Position numbers and translations under genes: made by a program
In this document: one piece after another, positions 1 through 7,269 of the stretch
How the letters are laid out: every line of letters begins with the position of its first letter
Numbering within the stretch: position 1 is the stretch's first letter
Notes under the pieces: model-generated
Told to the model about the DNA's origin: nothing
What the model saw: only the letters and a program-made list of their open reading frames with translations
Database searches by the model: none
Origin: Paractinoplanes deccanensis
GTDB lineage: Bacteria > Actinomycetota > Actinomycetes > Mycobacteriales > Micromonosporaceae
Length of the DNA: 64,000 nt
Direction of reading: 5' to 3'
Assembly: GCF_016862115.1 (NCBI RefSeq)
Contig: NZ_BOMI01000174.1
Span: 1-64,000 of the forward strand

Positions 1-18
1 CCGGCGCGATCCATCCCC

Positions 19-1045
19 TCAGCTCAGCGGGCTGAAGAACGTGCGCAAATCGGCGGCCAGGTCGGCCGGGGCCTCCAGGGCCGGGAAGTGGCGGGCGTGC
101 GAGAACTCGGTCCAGTGGGTGCCGGGCGGAGCCGGGATCAGTTTGCGGACGGTCTCGTCGGCGGCGAAGACCGCGTAGCCCTGCGGGACCGTGGGCGGCG
201 CGCCCCAGTCGGTGGAGTGGGCCTGCTCGTAGAGGGTGTGCGCGGCGGACACGCCCGACGCGGTGAACCAGTAGAGCGACACGTTCGTCAGCAGCCGGTC
301 GCGGTCGACCGGGCGCTCCGTCCACTCGGCGAACTTCTCGGCGATCCACGCGAGCTGGAGGACCGGGGAGTCGGTCAGGCCGTACCCGATGGTCTGGGGT
401 CTGGTGTTCTGAATGGCGAGATAACCCGAGTCCTCGTGGGTGAACAGGTCCATTCGCTCGCGAATCAGCTTGTCGAGCGGGTCGTTCGGGTCCAGGCGGT
501 CGGCCATGCCGGGGAGGAAGGTCGCCGTCGATGCCGGCGACCGCGCCCGAGACGCCGGCGCCGACGTCGCCGCCGTGCAGGCCGTACCGGTCGTAGCCCA
601 GGCGGCTCATCAGCTCCTTCCAGGCGTGCGCCGTCCGGGTCATGGTCCAGCCGGGCTCGGACAGCGGCGTGGAGAACACGTATCCGGGCAGCGACGGCAC
701 CACCAGGTGGAAGTCCGGCAGCAACTCGATCAGCTGCTCGAACTCCGCGAACGAGCTGGGGAAGCCGTGGGTGAGCATCAGCGCCTTCGCGTCCGGCTCG
801 GCGGAGCGGAGGTGCGCGAAATGGATCCGCTGCCCGTCGATCTCGGTGATGAATTGGGGTATGCGGTTGAGCCTGCGCTCCGCATCGCGCCATTCATATC
901 CGGTGCGCCAGTGGCCGGCCAGCGACCGGAGCTCGTCCCGGTCGATGCCCCGGCCCCAGCCGTCGCCCGGCCATCGGGTCCGGGCGAGCCGCTCGTGCAG
1001 GTCATCGACGTCGTGCTGGGAGATCTCGATCCGGAAAGTGTCCAT
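19..1045 (-). pseudogene. Epoxide hydrolase (EHN family), frameshifted
   Basis: Epoxide hydrolases of this family open epoxides with an aspartate nucleophile. The reading frame from the ATG at 1045 gives a good N-terminal half: an EHN lid start (MDTFRIEISQHDVDDLH), the HGFPSS oxyanion loop and HGGDVGAG with the nucleophile Asp. It runs cleanly to about 530, where the family sequence is lost. The C-terminal half (SGYLAIQNTRPQTIGYGL and the catalytic HF near the end) resumes in another frame and runs to the stop at 19. Both halves are well preserved, but about 10-15 residues seem missing at the junction (about 515-535), so a small out-of-frame deletion is more likely than one miscalled base. 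It is divergent from the WYL regulator across 42 bp, which suggests it was that regulator's target. Inactivation looks recent; a sequencing error remains possible. Confidence 0.75.
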
Positions 1046-1087
1046 GAGCCGACGCTACGAACAATCGCGGAAGACTACGTTCCTCGA

Positions 1088-2089
1088 ATGGACACGTCGG
1101 CCCGCCTGTTGCGCCTGCTGTCACTCCTCCAGGCCCGCCGCGGCTGGACCGGGGCCGGCCTGGCGGAACGGCTCGGGGTCACCACCCGCACGATCCGGCA
1201 CGACATCGACCGTCTCCGCTCGCTCGGCTACCCGGTCGACGCCCGGCCGGGCGTCGCGGGCGGCTACCGCCTCGGCACCGGCTCAGCGCTTCCGCCGCTG
1301 CTGCTGGACGACGAGGAGGCCGTCGCCGTCGCGCTCGGGCTGCGGGCCGCCGCCACCGGCACGGTCGCCGGCTACGAGGAGACGTCGGTGCGCGCGCTCA
1401 TGAAGCTCCAGCAGCTCCTGCCGTCCCACCTGCGCCGCCGAGTCAGCGCCGTGCAGTCCGCCACGGTGCCGCTGCCCTCCCCCGGCCCGCGCGTCGACCC
1501 CGACGCGCTGACCCACATCGCGTACGCCTGCCGCGACCACGAACGCCTGCGCTTCGACTACCGGAGCCACGACGGCACCGCATCCCGCCGCGACGCCGAG
1601 CCTTATCGCCTGCTGCTGGACGCGCGCCGTTGGTACCTGCTGGCCTGGGACGTCGACCGCGCCGACTGGCGGACGTTCCGCGCCGACCGTATCGCCGCCC
1701 TGCACACGCCGAACGGCCCCCGTTTCACCCCGCGCCCGGTCCCGCCGCCCCGCACGGCCGCGCGCGGCATCCAGGAGGCGACGTGGCGCTATCGAGCCCG
1801 CGTCATCGTCCACGCGCCGGCCGAGCACGTCCGCGCGCGGTTGCCGATCGCCGCCGAGATCGAGACGCTCGGCGACGACCGCTGCGCCTTCGAGCCCGGC
1901 TCCGACTCCCCGGAGGCACTGGCCCTGTGGCTGGGCTTCCTCGGCGCCGATTTCGAGGTGGCCGACGCCCCGGAGCTTCGCGCCGCGATGGCCGCCCTCG
2001 CCGCCCGGTACACCCGAGCCGCCACCGCGGACCGCCCCAGCCCACCACGCCCCGCCGACTCCACAAACCCACGCCGCCACGGCCGATAG
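1088..2089 (+). CDS. HTH-WYL transcriptional regulator (YafY/DeoR-like)
   Basis: The protein has 333 residues. The N-terminus (MDTSARLLRLLSLLQARRGW, then LAERLGVTTRTIRHDIDRL) is a DeoR-type winged helix. It is followed by GYRLGTG, a linker rich in charged residues, and a WYL domain at about 150-225 containing ARRWYLLAWD, with a C-terminal extension to 333. WYL domains sense small ligands or nucleic acids. The start is the ATG at 1088; the open frame continues upstream but only through sequence antisense to the epoxide hydrolase. The divergent arrangement with the broken hydrolase suggests a local regulator. The ligand is unknown. Confidence 0.88.
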   Translation: MDTSARLLRLLSLLQARRGWTGAGLAERLGVTTRTIRHDIDRLRSLGYPVDARPGVAGGYRLGTGSALPPLLLDDEEAVAVALGLRAAATGTVAGYEETSVRALMKLQQLLPSHLRRRVSAVQSATVPLPSPGPRVDPDALTHIAYACRDHERLRFDYRSHDGTASRRDAEPYRLLLDARRWYLLAWDVDRADWRTFRADRIAALHTPNGPRFTPRPVPPPRTAARGIQEATWRYRARVIVHAPAEHVRARLPIAAEIETLGDDRCAFEPGSDSPEALALWLGFLGADFEVADAPELRAAMAALAARYTRAATADRPSPPRPADSTNPRRHGR

Positions 2090-2104
2090 GCGTAGCCAAG
2101 TCTT

Positions 2105-2170
2105 GCGCGCCGGCCGCCGGACTCGAACCGGCTCATCCCGCACGAACAAAGGGTGCAATGCCCGGCGCGC
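2105..2170 (-). other. tRNA-like three-way-junction structure (candidate)
   Basis: In the gap between two convergent genes, a 9-bp perfect stem (2105-2113 with 2162-2170) encloses two hairpins. One is a 5-bp stem with a seven-base loop (2116-2132) that read on the minus strand is GCCGG-TTCGAGT-CCGGC, an ideal tRNA T-arm. The other is a 4-bp stem with a 9-nt loop (2140-2156) in the anticodon-arm position. There is no D-arm. It may be a degenerate tRNA remnant, an attachment-site scar or simply a convergent terminator. No canonical tRNA can be folded here. Confidence 0.3.
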
Positions 2171-2177
2171 CGCTGAT

Positions 2178-2921
2178 TCAGGGCACTGGCCGAAGATGGC
2201 GGCCGAAGAACCTCACCGCGCTGTCCGCCTCGAACCTCGGCACCTCCTTGTGCGCGCCGGCGTTGGCGTGCAACGTCTTCTCGGCCGAGGCGAAGGCGTC
2301 GAACAGCGCCAGCCCCTCCTCCCGCGGGATGTGCTCGTCGTCCCATTGCAGGACGAACTCCAGCGGTACGGTGATCCGGCGCGCCGCCTCCAGCAGCGTG
2401 CCGGGCCAGAACTGGCCGAAGACCGCGGCCGTGATGCGGGGGTCGCGGGCGGTCAGCGGCACGCCGATGGCCGTGCCCATGTTGATGCCGAAGTAGCCGA
2501 CCGGCCCGCCGGGCCCGATCTCGGGCAGCCGCTGGAGGGCGTCGAGCGTGGCCTGATATTCGGGCACGGCCTGCTCGGCGAGGTGCGCGTTGTAGCGGAC
2601 GACGATCGGTCCCTCCGGTTCGCCGGCCGCGCGGGCACGGAACAGCTCGGCGATCTCCCGCTCGTCGTGGGCGGTGCGGGGACGGTCGCCGTGGCCGGGG
2701 GCGTCGAGGACCGCGACCGCGCACCCGATGCCCGTCACGAGCAGGCGCGCGCGGCCCCCCATCGCGGGGGCCTTCTTGTGGGTGCCGCCGCCGTGGCCCA
2801 TCAGGACCAGCGGCAGGCGGCCGGTGGCGGCGGCCGGCGACCAGAGGACGCCGGGGACGTCGCCGAGGGTGAAGTCGCGTTCGCGGATGCCGTCCACGGA
2901 CGTGTCGGACGTGAAGCGCAT
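2178..2921 (-). CDS. Alpha/beta hydrolase (dienelactone-hydrolase-like), Asn in place of nucleophile Ser
   Basis: The protein has 247 residues with the fold landmarks of a small actinobacterial hydrolase family: LVLMGHGGGTHKK at about 39-50 (oxyanion loop), LDAPGHGDRP at about 73-82, a nucleophile elbow at 145-149, WDDEH near 205-220 and a late His (GAHKEV). The elbow reads G-I-N-M-G where the family has G-x-S-x-G, so residue 147 is Asn. The codon is a clean AAC, and the rest of the protein is undisturbed. It may have lost esterase activity or become a binding protein. It is a single gene, convergent with the WYL regulator. Confidence 0.8.
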   Translation of the reverse strand: MRFTSDTSVDGIRERDFTLGDVPGVLWSPAAATGRLPLVLMGHGGGTHKKAPAMGGRARLLVTGIGCAVAVLDAPGHGDRPRTAHDEREIAELFRARAAGEPEGPIVVRYNAHLAEQAVPEYQATLDALQRLPEIGPGGPVGYFGINMGTAIGVPLTARDPRITAAVFGQFWPGTLLEAARRITVPLEFVLQWDDEHIPREEGLALFDAFASAEKTLHANAGAHKEVPRFEADSAVRFFGRHLRPVP

Positions 2922-3085
2922 GAGATGGTGCCTTTCGGAAGTGCCTGTGGCTCAGGCGCTCCCGTCCGTGACGCGGCTGGGGAGCACCCGGCTCGATACA
3001 ACGGCCACGGGTCTCACCTCCTCGCTCGATGTCACGGCAACCGGAACTGTACGGCCCGCCCGGCGGGCCGTACAGCCGATTTTTG

Positions 3086-4252
3086 TCAGTCGCCCTTGAC
3101 GTTGACGATCTGCCGCAGGGTGTGGCGGACCTCGACCAGGTCCTCGGCGTCCTTCATCACGACGTCGATGGGCTTGTACGCCTGCGGGATCTCGTCGAGG
3201 AACGCGTCGGTGTCGCGGTACTCGATGCCCTTCATCGCCTCGCGCAGCTGCTCGCGGGTGAAGGTCTTGCGGGCCTTCGAGCGCGAGTAGTTGCGGCCGG
3301 CGCCGTGCGGCGACGAGTTGAGGGCGAGGCGGTTGCCCTTGCCCACCACGACGTACGACGCGTCGCCCATCGAGCCGGGGATCAGGCCCGGGCGGCCCTC
3401 CTCGGCGTTGATGGCGCCCTTGCGCGAGAGCCACACCTTCTTGCCGAAGTGGGTCTCCTGCTCGGTGTAGTTGTGGTGGCACTGCACCCGCTCGAGCTCC
3501 TCGACCGGCCCGCCGACGAACTCGGCGAAGCAGGCGACCACCCGGTCCATCATCTCGTCGCGGTTGGACAGCGCGAAGTCCTGCGCCCAGCGCAGCTCGC
3601 GGATGTAGTGCCAGAACTCGTCGGTGCCCTCGGCCAGGTACGCCAGGTCCGGATCCGGCACGGTGATCCACCAGCGCTTGACCGACTCCTGCGCCACCTT
3701 GATGTGGTGCGTGGCTATCTTGTTGCCGACGCCGCGCGAGCCCGAGTGCAGGAAGAGCCATACCCGGCCCCGCTCGTCGGCGGTCACCTCGATGAAGTGG
3801 TTGCCGCTGCCGAGCGTGCCGAGCTGGAGCGCCCAGTTTCCCGCGTACCGCCCGGGGTCGAAGCCCGCCTTGTCCGCCTTGGCGGTCAGCTCCTCGACGC
3901 GCCGCGCCGCCGACTCGGTCAGACTGGTGTTGTAGGCACCCGCCGACAGCGGCACCGCGCGCTCGATCGCCGTGCGCAGATCGGCCAGCTTCGCCGTCAG
4001 ATCGTCGCGGTGGTACTGGGTGCGGACCGCCGCCATGCCGCAGCCGATGTCCACGCCGACGGCCGCCGGGATGATGGCGCCCAGCGTCGGGATGACCGAG
4101 CCCACGGTCGCGCCCTTGCCCAGATGAGCGTCGGGCATGAGCGCGATGTGCGGGAAGATGAAGGGCAGCTTCGAAGCGGCTTCCGCCTGGGCCAAGGTGC
4201 CGCCCTCGACGAGGCTCGCCCAATTGATCAGACGGTCGTTGACCCGCTGCAT
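3086..4252 (-). CDS. rtcB: RNA-splicing ligase RtcB
   Basis: RtcB joins 2',3'-cyclic-phosphate and 5'-OH RNA ends using GTP and Mn2+, in RNA repair. The protein has 388 residues, normal for the bacterial family. Metal-site residues are present: the D68-x-x-C71 motif in VGVDIGCGM, GSGNHFIEV and HSGSRGVGNKIATHH. The guanylylated histidine lies in PHGAGRNYSRS. The start is the ATG at 4252, preceded by GGGAGGGGGAG; longer upstream in-frame starts would add 42 residues without family similarity. No archease or RtcA gene is adjacent; the gene stands alone between a hydrolase and a small membrane protein. It is probably an RNA-repair enzyme. Confidence 0.95.
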   Translation of the reverse strand: MQRVNDRLINWASLVEGGTLAQAEAASKLPFIFPHIALMPDAHLGKGATVGSVIPTLGAIIPAAVGVDIGCGMAAVRTQYHRDDLTAKLADLRTAIERAVPLSAGAYNTSLTESAARRVEELTAKADKAGFDPGRYAGNWALQLGTLGSGNHFIEVTADERGRVWLFLHSGSRGVGNKIATHHIKVAQESVKRWWITVPDPDLAYLAEGTDEFWHYIRELRWAQDFALSNRDEMMDRVVACFAEFVGGPVEELERVQCHHNYTEQETHFGKKVWLSRKGAINAEEGRPGLIPGSMGDASYVVVGKGNRLALNSSPHGAGRNYSRSKARKTFTREQLREAMKGIEYRDTDAFLDEIPQAYKPIDVVMKDAEDLVEVRHTLRQIVNVKGD

Positions 4253-4279
4253 GACTGCTCTCCCCCTCCCGGGAAGTGA

Positions 4280-4293
4280 TGACGTTGCCGTCA
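4280..4293. promoter_or_regulatory. Inverted repeat upstream of rtcB
   Basis: TGACG-ttgc-CGTCA is a perfect 5-bp-arm palindrome about 28 bp before the rtcB start. It could be an operator or a 5'-leader hairpin. No convincing -10/-35 pair was found with it. Confidence 0.3.
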
Positions 4294-4417
4294 CGCTATC
4301 CCTCAAGATCGTCGGGCGCGCCCCATTAACCGGTACGGCCACAGCCGGGTGGCGGCTCCCCGGTGAGCCGCCCCGCAATCGGCGGCCCTGGGCTGCCGCA
4401 TGCGACGGCCCCCTGGC

Positions 4418-4663
4418 TCATGGGCGCCGGACCCGGCGGCCGAGCACCCGCAGGCGCAGGCGCTGCAGGAGGGGCATGAGGCCGTAGATGACGATCGGGA
4501 CGGCGATCGTCGCGAGCACCAGCGTGCGCAGGACGATCGGAGCGTCGCGGAGCAGCCCGCCGAGCAGGAACTGCAGCGCGGTGAGGGTCGGGAACACGGC
4601 CAGCCAGATCATGACGGCCATGTGGTGACGGGACGGTGGCTTCATCGGTGCGATGTCGTTCAT
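4418..4663 (-). CDS. Small two-helix membrane protein
   Basis: The protein has 81 residues. After a short polar start (MNDIAPMKPPSRHH) there are two hydrophobic helices, at about 15-38 and 44-65, followed by an Arg-rich tail (RLRLRVLGRRVRR) expected to face the cytoplasm. The gene is divergent from the XRE-cupin regulator across 78 bp that hold an inverted repeat, so it is the most likely target of that regulator. The function is unknown. Alternative in-frame starts exist at Met7 and Met15. Confidence 0.6.
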   Translation of the reverse strand: MNDIAPMKPPSRHHMAVMIWLAVFPTLTALQFLLGGLLRDAPIVLRTLVLATIAVPIVIYGLMPLLQRLRLRVLGRRVRRP

Positions 4664-4693
4664 GCGCCCAGGTTGCGGCCGAGCATGCGAGAA

Positions 4694-4741
4694 CGGCAAA
4701 GATCGTTGCCGGTTCCGGGAATCGCGGCCTGCAATGGCGGC
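4694..4741 (+). promoter_or_regulatory. Promoter and operator for the XRE-cupin gene (leaderless)
   Basis: An inverted repeat CGGCAA-n6-TTGCCG lies at 4694-4711. Its right arm doubles as a -35 element (TTGCCG), 18 bp before a -10-like TGCAAT (4730-4735). The ATG at 4742 starts 7 nt after the -10, as expected for a leaderless transcript, and there is no Shine-Dalgarno sequence. The repeat sits in the divergent region shared with the small membrane protein and is a plausible operator. Confidence 0.5.
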
Positions 4742-5446
4742 ATGCCCGACAACGACATGACGCATCACCGGATCGCCCAAGGCGGCGCGGCGCAAGGCGA
4801 CACGGCCCACGGCGGCACGCCCGAGAGCGACACGCCCCACAGCGGCGCGACCCAAGGCGGGGCGGCGCGCGGCGGCACGGCCGCCATCGACGTCGGCGCC
4901 CGGCTGCGGCACGTTCGCGTCCGGCGCGGCCTCACGCTGACCGCGCTCGCCGAGCTCACCGGCATCTCGAAGAGCACCCTCTCGCGGCTGGAGAACGGGC
5001 AACGGCGGCCCGGCCTCGACCTCCTGGTGCCGATCGCCCGGGTCCACCGGATGCCGCTGGACCAGCTCGTCGGCGCGCCGGCCACGGGCGATCCGCGCAT
5101 CGCTTTCGCGCCGCGGGAGTCGAACGGCCGCACCGTGGTGCCGCTGACTCCGCACCCCGGCTCGCTGCAAGCGTGGAAGGTGGTCGTTCCGGCGGAGCAG
5201 AGCGAGCCGGCGGTACGTGTCCACGAAGGACACGAATGGCTCTACGTGCTCTCCGGCAGCCTGCGGCTGGTGCTGGGCGACCACGACATCGTGATGCGCG
5301 GCGGCGAGACGGCCGAGTTCGACACCCGGGTGCCGCATTGGTTCGGCAGCACGGGTGAGCGGCCGGTGGAGATCCTCAGCATCCTGGGCCGGCAGGGCGA
5401 GCGCATGCGGGTGCGCGCCCGGCCTCGCGCGAAGCAGCAAGGGTGA
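4742..5446 (+). CDS. XRE-family regulator with C-terminal cupin
   Basis: The protein has 234 residues. Residues 13-47 are a low-complexity tail coded by seven 15-bp repeats. Residues about 52-110 form an HTH_3 domain (LRHVRVRRGLTLTALAELTG, then ISKSTLSRLENGQRRPGL). Residues 135-225 form a cupin_2 sensor domain with the metal-site pattern HEGHEWLYVLSG and a later PHWF. XRE-cupin proteins often control small catabolic or stress genes in response to a small ligand. The start at 4742 is supported by a leaderless promoter; Met6 (4757) is an alternative. The likely targets are this gene itself and the divergent small membrane protein. Confidence 0.88.
   Translation: MPDNDMTHHRIAQGGAAQGDTAHGGTPESDTPHSGATQGGAARGGTAAIDVGARLRHVRVRRGLTLTALAELTGISKSTLSRLENGQRRPGLDLLVPIARVHRMPLDQLVGAPATGDPRIAFAPRESNGRTVVPLTPHPGSLQAWKVVVPAEQSEPAVRVHEGHEWLYVLSGSLRLVLGDHDIVMRGGETAEFDTRVPHWFGSTGERPVEILSILGRQGERMRVRARPRAKQQG
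4778..4882 (+). repeat. Seven 15-bp degenerate coding repeats
   Basis: Seven in-frame 15-bp units lie end to end (starting at 4778, 4793, 4808, 4823, 4838, 4853 and 4868). They encode pentapeptides of the type (Q/H/R)GG(A/T)(A/P/T): QGGAA, QGDTA, HGGTP, ESDTP, HSGAT, QGGAA, RGGTA. The unit length keeps the frame, so copy number could change without breaking the regulator. Confidence 0.8.
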
Positions 5447-5521
5447 GTTGCGGGACAACCCGGCAGCCGGGAACGGCCTCGACCACGACGCAAGGCCGTT
5501 CCCGAGCCACGGTGCGTTGAT

Positions 5522-6724
5522 TTATGCGGGAACCGGGATCGTGCGCCACTGCTCGGATCCGAAGACCTCGTAGCGGATGCGCTCCTCGGGCAGGCCGCGG
5601 CGGTGCAGGGCCGAGCGGACCGCCTGCATGAAGGGGACGGGGCCGCAGAGGTAGACCTCGGCGCCGGGGTGCAGCGGGATGGCGTCGGGGTCGATGCGGC
5701 CGACGGCGGCGCCGGGCAGGTCGGTGGGCTGCTCGTACCAGGACAGGTGCTCGAAGGCCCGCAGGCGGGCGCCGGCCGTGGCCACCTCGGCACGCAACGG
5801 GTGGCGCTCGGGGCTGCGGTCGGCGTGCACGACGGTGACCTGGCGGCCGGGCTGGGTGCGGGCGACCTCGTCGAGGATGGCGGCGATGGGCGTGATGCCG
5901 ACGCCGGCGCTGATGAGCAACAGCGGGTGCTCGCCGGCGCCGGTGAGGGTCAGGTCGCCGTACGCCTGCGAGACGGTGAGCCGGTCGCCGACGCGGACGG
6001 TGTCGTGGATCCAGCCGGAGACGACGCCGTCGGGGCGGCCGCCGGTGCCGCGAACGCGGCGGACCGTGATGCGCAGCGTGCTGCCGTTGGGCGCCTGGGA
6101 GAGCGAGTATTGGCGCAGCTGCCGCGAGCCGTCGGGCAGGTCGGCGACGACGGTGACGTACTGGCCGGGGCGGTAGTGCGGGACCGGGCTGCCGTCGGCG
6201 GGAGTGAGCAGCAGCGAGACCGTGTCGTCGGCCTCGGTGACCTTGTTGTCCACTGTGTACGTGCGCCACGGGTGCTCGCCGTCGACGCCGGCGGAGGCGT
6301 AGATGCGCGACTCCAGGCCGATGAGGCGCACGGCGAACAGCCAGTAGACCTCGTCCCACGCGGCCGCGATCTCAGGAGTGACCGCATCGCCGAGGACCGT
6401 GCCGACGGCGCCGAGCAGATATTTGCCGACCATCGCGTACTGCTCGGGGCGGATGCCGAGCGCGCAGTGCCGCTGGGCGATCCGGTCGACCACGTGCTCG
6501 GGCAGCGGCGCCTCGCCGACGAGGTGCGCGGCGAAGAGCGCCACCGCGCCCGCCAGCGCCGACTTCTGCTCGCCGGTGGCCTGGGCGCTGCGGCTGAACA
6601 GGTTCAGCAGCTCCGGGTTCTCGCCGAGCATCGTGTCGTAGAAGACGCCCGAGATCTGGTCGATGTGCGCGCCGACGACCGGCAGGGTCGCTGCGACGAT
6701 CGGCGCGCTTTTTGCTGAGAGCAC
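5522..6724 (-). CDS. hmp: Flavohemoprotein, nitric oxide dioxygenase
   Basis: Hmp oxidises NO to nitrate using NAD(P)H, FAD and haem. The protein has 400 residues, the family length. The globin domain (1-140) has Tyr29 in FYDTML and proximal His86 in AQRHCALG. The FAD-binding domain (about 150-260) has RQYSLSQAP. The NAD domain has GVGITPIAAIL and YLCGPVPFM. The start is the GTG at 6724, preceded by GGAGGAACCAC; a longer frame upstream is antisense and shadow sequence. It lies 16 bp behind nsrR on the same strand, so the two form an NO-detoxification operon controlled by NsrR. Confidence 0.95.
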   Translation of the reverse strand: MLSAKSAPIVAATLPVVGAHIDQISGVFYDTMLGENPELLNLFSRSAQATGEQKSALAGAVALFAAHLVGEAPLPEHVVDRIAQRHCALGIRPEQYAMVGKYLLGAVGTVLGDAVTPEIAAAWDEVYWLFAVRLIGLESRIYASAGVDGEHPWRTYTVDNKVTEADDTVSLLLTPADGSPVPHYRPGQYVTVVADLPDGSRQLRQYSLSQAPNGSTLRITVRRVRGTGGRPDGVVSGWIHDTVRVGDRLTVSQAYGDLTLTGAGEHPLLLISAGVGITPIAAILDEVARTQPGRQVTVVHADRSPERHPLRAEVATAGARLRAFEHLSWYEQPTDLPGAAVGRIDPDAIPLHPGAEVYLCGPVPFMQAVRSALHRRGLPEERIRYEVFGSEQWRTIPVPA

Positions 6725-6740
6725 GTGGTTCCTCCGTTGT

Positions 6741-7160
6741 TCACAGGCTGAGCAGGATCTGGCGGGTCGGAGGCTCGGTGAGGTGCCCCACGGTGATGTC
6801 GTCGAGGGCCGCGTAGAACGCCTCCTGCGCCCTGCGCAGCGCACCGCGCAGGCGGCAGCCCCGGCTGAGCGGGCAGACGGTCTCGCCTTCGCAGTCGACG
6901 ACCTCGGTCCCGCCTTCCAGCTCACGCACCACGGCGCCGATCGAGGCGTCGCGGGCGGCGGTGGCGAGGCGCACGCCCCCGTTGCGGCCGCGGACGGTCT
7001 CCAGCAGGCCCATGTGCTGAAGCCTCTGCACCACCTTGGCGAGGTGATGACGAGGCACATTCAGCGACTCGGCCAGGTGGTCGATGGTGAGCAGCTCGTC
7101 ACCGACCGCCCCGAGCATGAGAATCCGGAGGCTGATGTCCGTCGACCGATTGAGGCGCAC
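6741..7160 (-). CDS. nsrR: Rrf2-family nitric oxide sensor NsrR
   Basis: The protein has 139 residues: an Rrf2 winged helix at the N-terminus (STDISLRILMLGAV, then LAESLNVPRHHLAKVVQRL) and an iron-sulfur ligand set C90-x5-C96-x5-C102, matching the spacing of Streptomyces NsrR. NsrR holds a [4Fe-4S] cluster that is nitrosylated by NO, which relieves repression. It sits directly upstream of hmp in one operon. An imperfect inverted repeat 13 bp upstream of the start is the likely autoregulatory operator. Confidence 0.93.
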   Translation of the reverse strand: MRLNRSTDISLRILMLGAVGDELLTIDHLAESLNVPRHHLAKVVQRLQHMGLLETVRGRNGGVRLATAARDASIGAVVRELEGGTEVVDCEGETVCPLSRGCRLRGALRRAQEAFYAALDDITVGHLTEPPTRQILLSL

Positions 7161-7172
7161 GAGAAGAGCCTG

Positions 7173-7205
7173 CCATAAAGAGGAGTCTCGGAGTCTTGTT
7201 TATGG
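7173..7205. promoter_or_regulatory. Candidate NsrR operator
   Basis: A 33-bp imperfect inverted repeat begins CCATAAA and ends TTTATGG. About 12 of 16 half-site positions match around a centre at 7189. It is much more AT-rich at its ends than the surroundings and lies just upstream of nsrR. It does not closely match the Streptomyces NsrR site as I remember it, so the assignment rests on position and symmetry. Confidence 0.45.
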
Positions 7206-7269
7206 TCATGGTCACTCCGGCGGGACAACCGCCACGTCGCGGCCCAGCGCCGTAGATCACCCGCGAGGC

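Noticed and set aside
2101..2177. Canonical tRNA gene
   Set aside because: The T-arm is good but there is no D-arm, the anticodon-type loop has nine bases and no normal 7-bp acceptor stem with CCA context can be drawn.
4253..4417. Riboswitch or leader RNA upstream of rtcB
   Set aside because: Only a 5-bp-arm palindrome was seen. No known riboswitch core could be recognised.
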